This document shows positions 40,701 through 51,634 of a DNA stretch of 64,000 nucleotides, in pieces. This stretch comes from Rhodamnia argentea (Eukaryota > Streptophyta > Magnoliopsida > Myrtales > Myrtaceae). Made by a program: the position numbers and the translations under genes. The stretch lies in NCBI RefSeq assembly GCF_020921035.1, contig NC_063157.1, positions 7,498,501 through 7,562,500 on the forward strand, in the 5' to 3' direction. The notes beneath the pieces were generated by a model, which had not been told where the DNA came from, did no database searches, and was given only the letters and a program-made list of their open reading frames with translations. Positions within the stretch are counted from its first letter, which is position 1; each line of letters opens with the position of its first letter.

Positions 40701-42319
40701 AATACCTTTAGTCTATCGTAGCACCACCAGAAGTACGCCAAAAATTTCTCTTCGCAAATGTCCTTACTGAAGCAAAAGACATGAGAAGGAAAATTACCAA
40801 AGTTGTTGGGCAAGATACACCCAAAAGGCCTGATAGAAAATCATCCATCCATCTATTCGGTTGCTCTTTAAACCAAGCCAACCAAGGAAAGCTAAAAGAT
40901 GTCGTGGAAAGTTTATCCAAGAAAGTTAAACTTACCCATCCAAACGAAATCTTTCACGCACATCGATGAGGTGAGGTGATGTGAAAAGTCCAGTTCGGAA
41001 CCCACAATTACGGAGTATAGATTCTGTAAAAGTGCATGTGGATCCCTTTTCCAATCCAGCAGCAAAAAGTAATCAGCACAAAGAAATTTCACTGAATTTA
41101 GGAATTACTAGGCCGGAAGACTCAAAAGTCCTAGTACGATACAACTACATTATGACTTACTAATTACATTATGACTTAATATTGGCCAAGAGCAAGCTTA
41201 TGCAAAGTATAAAGACATCCCACATAAATGGGCCTCCGGAACCTGCATAAATTAAAGATACACTCCATCCAATAAAATTACAATGAACTCGCAAAAAATT
41301 AAAATGTCAGAGAATAATGAGTAGACAGTTATGAAAGAACGCCTGCTTACAAATTCGTATCAACTTACATTTCCATGGAAAAAGATGAGCTAAAAAGTCG
41401 CAGCAAAATAATTCTTCCCAAAAATCATTTATTCAGATTTTTGGGAAGAAAATGAATAAAGCCCTGCTGAAGCTCTCTGATTAAATGATGAAACAAGTGA
41501 GAACCCAAATATCACTAAGCAGTCCACTTTAAGTTAGCAAGCTGAAACAAAATATCAATGTCCGAAAGCAAAGAAGCATTAGGTAGCTTAAGGAAGTAGA
41601 ATTAGGCACCAATGCACTCATAAGCTGACAGCAGCAGTTCAGAATGAGGCTCCCTTATACTTGAAAACACTGAATCTAGAAAAGCAAAATGGAATGCAAA
41701 GAGAGACGACAACAGCTGATCACTGAATTGATCTTATTAATGCATGTAGACACTTAGCCGGTTCGAGCATTGCACCCGGAAAGCAGAGAGCATCATCGAA
41801 CATAACTACATCCAGACGCATGACACTGAGATAAACTTCGTCTGGCGAATCAAGCAAATGCCTAGTACCTTGCCCTTCGTGCCAGCCACATGGATAACCT
41901 TCATCTGCGGGATTTGTTGATCTAAATCCAACACCTAAAATCCAAAAACCGCGAACAAAGACCAAAAGAAAATGAGAAGAAAAAACAAATGAAGTAGTCT
42001 CGCTCGCTTATCAAACCAAACCGATAAAATCAACCACAAGAGTTTTGCAAGAAAGATCACCTTCAGATAATCGAAAAGCAAATCGAACCGGTCGCCCTTG
42101 TTGCTCTTGTCGGCGCGACTGCGCTTGGTGATCAGAGAAGACAGGGCCTCCATCGCCTCCTCGTACGGAGGAGCCGCGGGCCTCGCCGAACCGCTCTCAC
42201 CTGCGATGCACAAATCGTCAAGCGACCACCAACCAGAGCAAACTCGAATTCACGAATCCAGCAAACGACTCGTCGCGCCGAACGGAAAGCCCCAAACGGG
42301 GGGGAATACCTTCCGCCAT
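34722..42319 (-). CDS. FPGS: folylpolyglutamate synthase, one-base frame excess in exon 6
   Basis: FPGS adds glutamates to folates in one-carbon metabolism. Sixteen minus-strand coding exons in transcript order: 42319-42310, 42200-42061, 41934-41869, 41045-40936, 40766-40706, 40577-40493, 40393-40337, 40201-40141, 39420-39374, 39270-39193, 38869-38705, 38631-38338, 37642-37564, 36195-36043, 35952-35792, 34781-34722. All junctions are GT-AG. The ATP-binding loop [11 protein letters not shown] is at residues 65-75, then [76 protein letters not shown] and [14 protein letters not shown]. Exon 6 has 85 bases where 84 are expected: the gaggaatgtacc stretch gives EKASE then shifts frame before VPMPTYF. 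Discounting one base the protein is 541 aa. Start MAEGESGS has a good context (agtATGg) and no obvious transit peptide, so cytosolic is possible. Either a recent null allele or a sequence error. Confidence 0.93.
36772..37280. mobile_element. TIR element inside FPGS intron 13
   Basis: The left end ggccatgtttggttcagcat and the reverse complement of the right end (tgccccgtttggttcagcat) are near-perfect inverted repeats. Inner arms with gggactttgag/ctttggactaaagg also pair with cctttagcccaaag and ggccaagggacttt. About 0.5 kb, non-autonomous. The centre (about 36964-37060) is a GC-rich ggcggc/accggc simple-repeat block, unlike the AT-rich arms. It lies between the splice sites at 36196 and 37563, so it does not disturb the coding sequence. 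No clear target-site duplication, so the superfamily is left open. Confidence 0.7.
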
Positions 42320-42456
42320 ACTTTCCCCTCCTTCGCGCCCGCTCTTCAGGACCTGAACAGTCAACAGCGAAGGAGTGAAGCTTCGTTCATGGTGATGACA
42401 TTCGAGGTATCCACGACACAAATGCAGATTGGAGAGATAGGTTGCAAGGAACGCAC

Positions 42457-42481
42457 AGAGAGGGAGGAGAGAGAGAGAGAA
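42457..42481 (-). promoter_or_regulatory. CT-rich patch upstream of FPGS ATG
   Basis: On the FPGS strand this is an uninterrupted pyrimidine run (tctctctctctcctccctctc), about 140 bases before the ATG. Such patches mark plant core promoters and 5' leaders. The exact transcription start is not visible. Confidence 0.4.
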
Positions 42482-42703
42482 TCGACGTCGAAGCGGAGGC
42501 GAGCGGCGGCGAGATTCGAGAGAGGCTGAGGAGCTAACGAACTTGAACGGGTGGCAAATATGGCGAAGGAGTGGGTGGAGGCTGGCAGATGAACGACGCT
42601 AGGTGGAGGCTGACAGCGACCGGAGACCGAGGAACGGAACATTGATTTTCAATTAAAATGTCCCAAAAATATTCTCCTTAAAACAATTAAATAAAAAGTT
42701 ACT

Positions 42704-43235
42704 AAAGGTGCACGTGACAACAACTCTAGAACAGAAATCTATTTAATAACTAATTTTTAAAAAGTAATTTTTCGAGCATAAATCTTTTTTATTACTTAAC
42801 TTCATTTTTCTTCTTTTAAAGTATTTTTTTGCTCCAAAAGTAATTTTAGAATCACTTAAAGAAGTAAAAAAAATTTACTTCTATCCGAAAGTAAAAAATC
42901 AACTTCTGCTCGTAAAGAAAAGTTAATTTTTAGAGTAGAAGTGTTGTCATGCACTACTCTATTTGCTCCTAAAAAATTATTGATGTCACCATAATTTTTG
43001 TCTAAGTGTTAGCAATATTTCTGTTTTAGAAATCAACGTCCGAAGAGATGTTGAATTTTTACTTCTAGAGAGAAGTGGGTTTTTTTTTTTTTTTACTTTT
43101 TTACATTGCTCCAAAACTATTTCTAGAGCAAAAAAATAATCCAAAAGTAGAAAGATGAAGTTGCATAACCAAACAAATCTCTTCTCTAAAAACATTTTTG
43201 AAGCAGAAATGCTACTGTTGCCATGCACGCTTAAG
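42704..43235. mobile_element. nested MITE-like elements, GTGCACGTGACAAC ends
   Basis: The left end gtgcacgtgacaacaac pairs with the reverse complement of an inner right end near 42955 (gtgcatgacaacacttctac) and also with that of an outer right end near 43235 (gcgtgcatggcaacag). This suggests one element of about 250 bases plus a related copy or extension beside it. The inside is made of repeated agaagtaaaa/tttacttct words. No coding capacity. The style resembles non-autonomous hAT elements. Confidence 0.55.
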
Positions 43236-43764
43236 CAATCCATGAACAATAAAAATATTTTTCTTTTGTTATTTTTTTAAAGCGACGCAAACAATCATGT
43301 CTAAAATATGTTTTATAAATTATATTTTTTTACAAAACAAATAGAGCCATAAAGCCGCATGATGATTACCGATGCATTTACCAAGTCTTTTTACTTCCAT
43401 TAGGGTGATAAGCTTGCAAGTTCGCATATTATTGAGGTCTAATCCATGTTGGCAATTCTCTGTCTTAATAATAGCAAGTTTTCCTAATTAGGTGTTTTTA
43501 ACAAGTTTCGCGTTCATATATTATCCGGGATCGCAAGATGTCAATGCATATTAGTAAATTATCATCGGTCACAACAAAATTGACCTTTAAATTTAGAAGT
43601 GTGTAATATGATATACATTGAAACAAAAGTTAGCGATTTACATGTGTGCGAATAGGTAAGGAGAAATGTGTTTGTGTGTCTAAAATTTGTAAAGAAATGG
43701 ATCTAATGCTCTAAAAGAATCTACAACTTTAGCATCATCCCAATTTCACTGTAATTTTTTTTTT

Positions 43765-44453
43765 CTAAAAAAAAAACTCCAACTTTATTTTCAATTTCGA
43801 ATTTACCCTAAATTTCTTTTGCCTCCTAAAAAACCTCAACTTTAAGTCCAGTTTCAATTCTACCCTCGATTATTTTGCCGAAATCTGCCCACATTGACCC
43901 TTCGTCCAAAATCGTCCTTAGTAATCTTATGTGACATTTCCACGTCATTACTATACTTTTTCCCCAAATTTCATATCCAATAAGATGTCTTTTGAAGATG
44001 AATTTCAATATTAGCCCAATCAATGTATTCTTAGATTTGAAATTTGGGTAAAACTTAGAGGAATTGGGATTGGGTGTTCAATTGCTCTTATTCTCAAGAG
44101 AGTCTTCCTTCAAATTTGAGCTCGATCTTCAATCTCTTGAGCTCGGGAGTGTTCCATCTCTCACGATCGAAAAACTCACGGTTGGGACACTCGGCTCGGA
44201 CGCTGAACTGTCTCATGCTTGGAAGGTTTTCATCTCTTAGTTGTCGACGAGAAATTTTGGACAGACGATTAAGAAGGGAAATATTTGCGACTCAAGTGAA
44301 ACTTGGTGGTGTTTTATGATACCAAAAATTTTTTAGGGTAACATTGATACTAGACGGTAGAATTGAGACAATATCTAAAGTTGAGAGTTATTCATGAAAC
44401 CAAAAAAGGGCAGTATTGGGATTGGACGTAATGTTGAGAGTTTTTTATGGCAT
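43765..44453. mobile_element. palindromic element, AAACTCCAAC ends
   Basis: The left end (aaaaaaactccaactttatt) pairs with the reverse complement of the right end (ccataaaaaactctcaacat), and the next phrase acctcaactttaag pairs with taaagttgagagtt. About 0.7 kb with a middle of different composition and no recognisable protein. It abuts the next element directly. Confidence 0.5.
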
Positions 44454-44941
44454 GAAAAATTATCCAAAAAGTTTTAAACGTATTGCACTTTTGTCAATTC
44501 AATCTCAAACCTTTTAATTTTGCTAATTGAGTCATAAACCTTTTCACAAATTATCAATTAAATCTATTAGGCCAATTTTAACCGGAAAACACTAACGTGA
44601 ATGCCGACCATCCCACGTGAAAATTAGGTCCAATCCAAAATTTGCATGCGACCGCAATGGTCCAGGCGAGGCTTGACGAGGGTCGCGACTCTTCGGGCCA
44701 CACAAGAAAAAAAAAATAAATAAAAAAGGAAAGATTTTTTTTTTTTAAATTGTACGTATTGACATTGTCTCCGCCACATAAAGTGGACAACATTTGCGTC
44801 AAAGATTTCCAACCGGAATTAATCAAACAGACTCAATTAGCAAAGTATGAAAATATTTATGACTCAATTGACAAGATTGAAAGATTTATGATTGAATCAA
44901 TAAAAGTGAAATGAATTTAGAATTTTTTGGACAATTTTCCC
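44454..44941. mobile_element. MITE-like palindromic element, GAAAAATTATCC ends
   Basis: The left end gaaaaattatccaaaaag pairs with the reverse complement of the right end (ggaaaattgtccaaaaaat). Inner phrases caattcaatctcaaacc and gctaattgagtcataaacc against gactcaattgacaagattg pair too. Largest of the three copies of this family in the window (others at 12321 and 23880). Confidence 0.65.
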
Positions 44942-45630
44942 TTTTGATTTTTGGGGTTGTTTTGCTTATAATGAGCCTATTTGGGGCAAGATTAGAATCT
45001 CTAAAAGCATTGAGAAATTACACATTGGTTTTTTTCATTGATAAAAATTGATAGAATTAATGGAAGCACTCGATTACACTTTCATACAAGTTTAAGGATT
45101 CAATCATATTTTTCGTAAATTTTTGTAAGAACTTTTGATCTACATATCTCATGTTATAAAAACAGAAGCATCATCAACTTTCCAATAAAATCGAAAATTT
45201 TCATATAAAGAAGCGAATTTCGGGTGAAAATGCTGATCACCATAACCAACTCTCAATTCTCAAGGGTAACTTTAAAATTAAACATGCGGATTTCGGACTT
45301 TGAAACCACACCGGATCTGTAAAAGTTCTGCAGGTGATTGTGACTCGTTAGGCAAATAAACACAGGTACTATAGGTGTCGATAAGTGCTGACGTAATTTT
45401 AATTCTTTGCGTGGAATAATTGAATTCAACATATAAATTTAAGCATTCATTCGTGTCACATTCGAATCTTTGATTTGTAATTCACGTTTGGCCTCGTATC
45501 GTGCAAAGGTGCGTAACATTGTCGATCTAGTAATGCTACTTAGAGTTACAATTACAAGTGGAACCATGCTTTTTTAACCCCCATAATTTCTCACAGTAGA
45601 ATGGATTTTTCATGTCTGACGGAATCGATA
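44942..45630. other. gene-free DNA and GT47 3' flank
   Basis: AT-rich. Around 45045-45125 the sequence resembles one arm of the same MITE family without its partner. The last 200 bases probably include the 3' UTR of the glycosyltransferase gene on the minus strand. Confidence 0.4.
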
Positions 45631-46701
45631 TTAAGTCCACTCTCTCTGCGCGTATCTGATCGTGTGCCTTCTGAGCCAAAGCTGATACACCACCATGTGG
45701 AACGCATCCAACGGCTGAGGCGACTGGTTCCACGCTAAGTGCCTGCTCGCGGCCACACACGATCCCCTCATCCGCTCCACGCGCTCCCTCGTCAACCCCC
45801 TCAGCGTGCGCTTCACTCCCTCCGCTCCGCCGCCGCTCCCCACGAACACCGCCATCTCCTGCCACCTCAGCACGTCGATCAACGGCAGGTCCTGGATGGG
45901 ACGGTCCGTGATCACCACCGGCACGCACCCGAACCGCATGGCGTCCCCGATCCCCGACACGTCACCCCCGTAGTCAAACAAGCAGAACTCGCTCGTCGCG
46001 AGCCGGCGCGCGACGGTCTCCCGATCCGACGGCTCGGGCTCGATCAGGAAATCCGGATCTCCGGTTAACCCGTGGGCCAGGCCGGGGTCCTTGATCGCGC
46101 CGAGCCTCGCGTACGCCAGGTGCTCAGCCGGCCCGTTCGACGGCGAGGCGCGAGGCTCGCCCTCGCCGGCGGGGATGATGCCCGCCGGAGGCAGGGCCAG
46201 GTCCTTGTGGGGGACGAACCCGCCGTCCGACGCTGGGAAGCACGACATCTGGACGGAGTTCTTCTTCAGCTCGACGAGGTTCCGGTCCGACCCGGACCCG
46301 ATCCCGTCGCAGGAGGCGTAGAAGTGGTCGGCCCCCAGGGTGCGGTTCCAGTAGGGGAGGTCCGCACGGAGGTCCCGGACGACGCGCGCTACGGAGCGCT
46401 CGGAGAGGTCGCCGTCGAAGGGGACGAAGAAGAGGTGGGCCTCGCTAGGTTTCTCGGTGACGAAGGGGCTGCCGAGGAGGGAAGCGAGGAAGAGCGATTC
46501 GGCTTCGGATTTGAACTTGTAGGTCCTGCGGGCGTCGTAGACGAAGATCCTGAAGTTCCCGACCATGTCGTCGTAGTCGGCGGCGAAAATGGCGGGCGAT
46601 AGATACGGCGGAGAAGGAGGAGGAGGAGTGGAGTGTACGGACGGTGGAGTGAGGAGAGAGAAGAGGAGGAGGAGGAGGAAAGAGGGGTCGGCGACGAGCA
46701 T
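45631..46701 (-). CDS. exostosin-like glycosyltransferase, GT47 family
   Basis: A single-exon gene of 356 aa. I chose the ATG at 46701 (MLVADPS) because a hydrophobic signal or anchor (FLLLLLFSLL) follows at once. The frame is open for 104 more codons upstream, but that part runs through a poly-A-derived Lys stretch and has no domain. After a Pro-rich linker (about residues 25-40) comes the exostosin domain: IFVYDARRTYKF, SPFVTEKPSEAHLFFVPF, VRDLRADLPYWNRTLGADHF, then the C-terminal nucleotide-sugar half SEFCLFDYGGDVSGIGDAMR, FGCVPVVITDRPIQDLPL and LRWQEMAVFVG. It ends with AFHMVVYQLWLRRHTIRYAQ. Expected to be a type II or luminal Golgi enzyme making cell-wall or glycan polymers. The sugar specificity cannot be told from sequence. 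Codon use is very GC-rich, as in many intronless plant genes. Confidence 0.92.
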   Translation of the reverse strand: MLVADPSFLLLLLFSLLTPPSVHSTPPPPSPPYLSPAIFAADYDDMVGNFRIFVYDARRTYKFKSEAESLFLASLLGSPFVTEKPSEAHLFFVPFDGDLSERSVARVVRDLRADLPYWNRTLGADHFYASCDGIGSGSDRNLVELKKNSVQMSCFPASDGGFVPHKDLALPPAGIIPAGEGEPRASPSNGPAEHLAYARLGAIKDPGLAHGLTGDPDFLIEPEPSDRETVARRLATSEFCLFDYGGDVSGIGDAMRFGCVPVVITDRPIQDLPLIDVLRWQEMAVFVGSGGGAEGVKRTLRGLTRERVERMRGSCVAASRHLAWNQSPQPLDAFHMVVYQLWLRRHTIRYAQREWT

Positions 46702-47816
46702 TTTCGCGGGAGGCGGAGGAGAGAGGTTGAGCAATTTGCGTTGGGATCGGAGCTGGAAGTTGATGGAGAAAGAATCAGAGGAGGTCCCTGGCGGCTGGCG
46801 TTTTGTGAGGTCGGACAAAACTAGCGATAGCCGGCGGGGAGCATTCACAAGCATAAATTCGGGTTTGGATCCGAATCGGCTCGTCCAGATCCATTTTTCC
46901 GAGAGTTTTTTTTTTTTTTTTTTGGTCATAATTTTTCCGAGAGTTGAAAAACACTGCCGTCCGATCTTTTGGTCCTTTCCTAACCTTTCATAAAAGAAAT
47001 AAATTTTGACCAAAATAAATAAATAAAGTATACTAATTATTCAAAACCACTCTTTGTAGTTAAAAATTCGACTCTTTTAATAATAAAGTCAATATTAGAG
47101 ATAGTATAGGTGTTAATGGATTTTTAAACGAAAATCAGCTTGTGCACAATAATGGATCTAAGACTTCTTAAAGCCTAGCTCGCAAGTTCCTAAAGGGCCA
47201 ACCGACGGACAAATCGACTTATTGAACACTTCGTTCGTCTATGCATGTTCGATACATGATGTTTACTTACCTCAACTCATCCTGTACTTGTACACATCTC
47301 TTAGAGGTGGAATGGCATCTAACGACAAAAGTGGTCCAAGATGAACGATGAGCTATTTTAGTAATTTGAGATTATTTTAAAAATGATTATGAAATTCAAA
47401 TGATAACTTAACCACTCCGTAATATTAATCTTTTAGAGAAAGAGATGGAGAAAATGTCTTTTTGAGGGAAAAGATACTTAGAACTGAGATAAAATCTCAC
47501 ATCTCTTGGTAGTCCATGTCTTAGATATCCCACTCGCTTAAATAAAGAACTCGATGAACTCGAAATGACTAAATATTCGATCTAATCTCTCAATAAATAA
47601 CTTTTCTCAATTTCGTCCTTAATGGAGAGTGAAATTTTTGCAAAAAATGCAAAAGAACCAAGGTCCGAAGGGAGAGAAACTTTCGGTGAAGGTCATCTTT
47701 ACCCTTACTAAGCTCGGACGAGGGTTTGGTGACTATTATTGAAAGGACTTGACTACACTTTCTTAAACCAACACGACTTGATTGGAGTCCGGGCTGTTCG
47801 TCGGTGCATATTTTTT
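46702..47816. other. GT47 promoter and AT-rich intergenic DNA
   Basis: The first 200 bases upstream of the GT47 start are probably leader and promoter. A poly-T run at 46907-46923 lies there. No gene beyond. Confidence 0.45.
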
Positions 47817-48346
47817 ATTATAAAAATTTATATTATGGCATCTTCTTCTCCATATATTAAAATTATGCCTTCATTAAGTATCACATTCTTCCACAAAATG
47901 ATAAACAAATTATATGAAATTTTATTTTTCTATTACGTTGCATCTCATATTAAGAGATTGCTGATAATTCAAAAATATGCAAATTGATATACCCACATTT
48001 GCTTGGGACATGTAAATAATACATATTTAAAGTCCGAGTTGAAAGAACATCCACATTTAACCAATGAAGCCTTACCCAGTTAATTTGCCGTTCACGGATA
48101 TTTGTTTCATTATTATTTAAGATACAACATCTCGATTTAAAAAAAAATGCTAATTCGAACAAAGTTCATCATAGTAAAATCATCTGTATGATTCAAGAAA
48201 AAATCAAATTTGATTTGAAATTTGAAAAGATACATAGAGAAAAGACTATCTTCAAATAAAATTTTTATTTATATTATTTTGAATATAACTTATCAAAGTA
48301 CGACTATCCATTTGAAATTTTAAAGCATAGGAGAAATACATCTAAT
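47817..48346. repeat. diverged direct duplication, copy 1
   Basis: From ttataaaaatttatattatg through ataaacaaattatatgaaat, catctcatattaagag, catccacatttaaccaat and gaatataacttatcaaa to gagaaatacatctaattgc, this block recurs in the same order at 48386-48941. AT-rich, no coding capacity, unknown family. Confidence 0.85.
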
Positions 48347-48385
48347 TGCGCGAAACTTGATATTCTTCTACAAAATTGCTTTTTA

Positions 48386-48941
48386 TTATTATAAAACTTC
48401 TTATCATAGCATCTTTTTCTCCGCATACTATGATTATGCCCTCATTAAACACGACATTCTTCTACAATATTAATAAACAAATTATATGAAATTTTATCTT
48501 TTTCTAATACATCGCATCTCATATTAAGAGAGTGCTGATGATTCGAAAATATGCAAGGACATTCCCGCATTTACTCGAGATAAGTGAGTAACACATATTT
48601 AAAGTTGATTTGCCCTTGTACTTGCCACGTGAAAGTTTCACTTTCCCTTTGTGAATGCCACGTGGCAAGCCGCATGGTATTTTTTTGCCACGTCATCCAC
48701 ATTTAACCAATAAAGCTTTACCTAATTAATTTGTCATTTACAAATTTTTGACTCTTCTTTAAAATTTAAGACACAACATCTTGAATCACTGTGTTAATTC
48801 GGACAAAGCTCTAGTAAAATTATCTAAATTTAAGGGAAACTCTATTTTGTTTAATTTTCAGCTGATTTTGAATATAACTTATCAAAATAAGATTATCCAT
48901 TTCAAGAATTAAAGTGTAGGAGAAATACATCTAATTGCAAT
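48386..48941. repeat. diverged direct duplication, copy 2, with hairpin insertion
   Basis: Second copy of 47817-48346, with many point differences and small gaps. It also carries an insertion of about 80 bases (about 48609-48692) absent from copy 1. The insertion holds an 11-base perfect inverted repeat, cttgccacgtg (48621-48631) and cacgtggcaag (48659-48669), plus a third gccacgt word just after. Confidence 0.85.
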
Positions 48942-50948
48942 TTAATTTAGCAGGGGGGAAATAGTAGGTTTAGGGAAACTAAACTAGATTTTGGTGAATT
49001 ACAAGTACTTGACTTAGCAAGGGATAAGAAATGTTTTTAAAATTTTTTTTTTTTTTGCAATTTAAAGTGTCGGAGATTCAATTTACTTTTGAATTAGTAC
49101 GATCCACATTGACAAAACGTGGGTTTCTCATGGAATTTCTCTGTAAAAGTTTGAAATCGAAATAGGATACTCGCGAACATGCAAGTGCTAGAGATCACTT
49201 GCGCGTGCTCGCGAATTTGGACTTTGAAATAGAGCTCATTTATTATTCCGAAATAAAATTGACTTAAATGATCGAATTAATTATAAAAAAAAAACCACTC
49301 TATTTAGAAAGCATGGAATGCATCGTTTAATTCGTCCAATGAAAGAATTTTAATCGATGTAGTGAATCTTGCCGAATATATTCATATAACTTCCCGATGA
49401 TGTGCTTTTTTCCTACGCTGGTGAGACATTAATAAAATTAACTACCGATTTTTAATTATCATCGGACAACTTTTTAATTATTTTTTCAGTACTTAAAATC
49501 ATCAGCAGCTAAAATTCAATAATTAAGCTTTTAGCACCGAGGTGTGCTTTATAGCCATATTAAGCGTTGAAAATTAAAATTTTAGCACTTTTTGTCATTT
49601 AGTGCGTTTGATAATCACTTAAAAAAACCATTCGATGTATTAAGTAAGAATGGCTTATCGAGTGAAAAAATATATGACGGAAGTAAAATCTTACCAATGA
49701 CCTTTCTCTACTTAATAGGTTGGTAGGGTATAGCAACATAATTAGCAAGATTCTAATTGTCATCAATTACATTTTTGTGCTCAATGAATTAGATAACCCC
49801 TGGTTGATTTCTTGCCTTGATTGAATCTTGTGAGTCAATATCAGTCACTGTGGTCAAGCAAAAACTTGCTTGGGTTATCAACCAGGCCTATACTTTCCAA
49901 ACTTACTTTTAAAATTTAAATTGTCTTTGGTCTTCCGGATTTCTAGTTATGATAGAACTAGATATGATAAGATAAGAAATTTTAAGATTCTGTCATATTC
50001 TATCAATTGTTTGGTGAACAGTGAGTTTAAAGTCGGATATTTTTATATCATATTTTATTTATTATTTTGTAGAATATGGATATCGATTTAAATGACATAT
50101 ATGCCCCTACGTAGTGCCGGTCTTATCATCATAAGATTATCTTTGCATGATTTAGCATTATTATAAACCATTATCTGTGGCAAAAAATGACAAAAACTGC
50201 ACTATTGCAAAAATTCGGGTTGCAAAAACAATATTGTTCATAAAACATATGATTTAATAAACAGTGACCCCGCTTCATTCTTCAAATGCCACAGAAACTA
50301 TAAACAATGCTCCAGACTCCACTGATAATAGCATATTCATAAAGCATGTGATTCCAAATTTGGAGAACCTTGCATAGTATTTACATAATCCAAAATAATC
50401 ACACACGATTTTCCCCAGTAAAGGTGTCCCTAAGAGAAGAAGCAAACAACCAAAACAAGATCATCAGTAAAAAAACACGATGAAAAGTCATGTTAATTCG
50501 AAGCATAACATTTTATTATTACATCATAAGTAAGGGTATCTTACTTCAAAAGTCTTTTACTTATTAATCGACGGAAAGTTAATGCGAGCGTGCATTTACC
50601 ACGAAGTTCGGAAGGATTCCTCGTAATTTTCCCTAAATTAATGGTAAAAATAAATAAATAAACGAGCAAATCAAGGAGGCATTTCTTACAAAATAGAAAG
50701 GAAAAAAAAAAAAAGAGTGACATACACGCTGTCGCTCCCCGAAAAGAAAAAAAAAAAACTGATCCTAATCACACGAAGAAACACTTACGATGACCCACCA
50801 CCTACCCATAATAAAGATAAAGAGGAAAGAAATCAGAAACCAAAGACTCCTCTTTCACCGTCGGATCAGGCCACTATCTCCACATGGCGAGCATCCGAGG
50901 CCCCGCCAGGATAACATGGATCGACACGTGTATGGACGCGATCCACCA
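48942..50948. other. AT-rich intergenic DNA
   Basis: No gene found on either strand. Several A or T homopolymer runs. Short open frames here are composition artefacts. Confidence 0.5.
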
Positions 50949-51212
50949 CCCAAATTCCTTTTTCTTTTCTTCTTCTTTTTTTTTTCCCCTCCAATAATTC
51001 GTCATATCCGGAAATTCTTACGCTAATTGACAATGTAAGTTTACAGAACCAATTGCGGATGCGGACAATCTCGAAATTGCCATGCGGCGGGGATCCCGAC
51101 AGCCTAATATTAAAATTTTCGTGACGTGCATGACATTACTCAAATCGGGCATTTCAAATGAAAATGGATTGCCCCGATTTGAACCACGTTTGGGATTCAA
51201 AAATTTTCAAAT
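50949..51212. repeat. 264-bp tandem duplication, copy 1
   Basis: The unit starts cccaaattcctttttctttt and ends tttggg... attttcaaat. By eye it differs from copy 2 at one base only (gacagcctaat versus gacaacctaat). Confidence 0.95.
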
Positions 51213-51634
51213 CCCAAATTCCTTTTTCTTTTCTTCTTCTTTTTTTTTTCCCCTCCAATAATTCGTCATATCCGGAAATTCTTACGCTAATTGACAATGT
51301 AAGTTTACAGAACCAATTGCGGATGCGGACAATCTCGAAATTGCCATGCGGCGGGGATCCCGACAACCTAATATTAAAATTTTCGTGACGTGCATGACAT
51401 TACTCAAATCGGGCATTTCAAATGAAAATGGATTGCCCCGATTTGAACCACGTTTGGGATTCAAAAATTTTCAAATCCCAAAAAAATTCCCGCTCACATT
51501 TTTTTCTTCATTTCAACATATGAAGTGACTCAAATTAAACTGTTCATTTTCATTTGGACCGCTTGATTTAAGTAATGTCACGTATGTTACGGAAATCTCA
51601 ATGTTAGGCGATCCAAATCCGTGCGGCGGCCTTG
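51079..51634. mobile_element. palindromic element whose left arm is duplicated
   Basis: The stretch 51343-51434 (gccatgcggcgg, cctaatattaaaattttcgt, gacattactcaaatcggg, caaatgaaaatgga) pairs with the reverse complement of 51540-51634 (ggccgccgcacgg, cctaacattgagatttccgt, gacattacttaaatcaag, ccaaatgaaaatgaac). The same left arm also exists at 51079-51170 because of the 264-bp tandem duplication. A foldback or MITE-type element is likely; no protein is encoded. Confidence 0.6.
51213..51476. repeat. 264-bp tandem duplication, copy 2
   Basis: Immediately follows copy 1 without a spacer. The start of a third unit (cccaaa) follows and then stops. The near identity means a recent duplication or recent homogenisation. 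Confidence 0.95.

Noticed and set aside
41740-41790. ggttcgag B-box-like word suggesting a tRNA
   Set aside because: No matching acceptor stem or A box is found at the right distance; it lies in an FPGS intron.
43330-43500. Possible second copia remnant (a DAFTK-like phrase near 43370)
   Set aside because: Only a few residues resemble the end of a copia polyprotein; too short to support.
46072-46602. 176-codon plus-strand frame rich in Gly/Val/Arg
   Set aside because: Antisense shadow of the GC-rich GT47 coding exon.
46702-47013. 104-codon N-terminal extension of the GT47 protein
   Set aside because: It includes a Lys run from a poly-A tract and no domain, while a clean signal-anchor follows the ATG at 46701.
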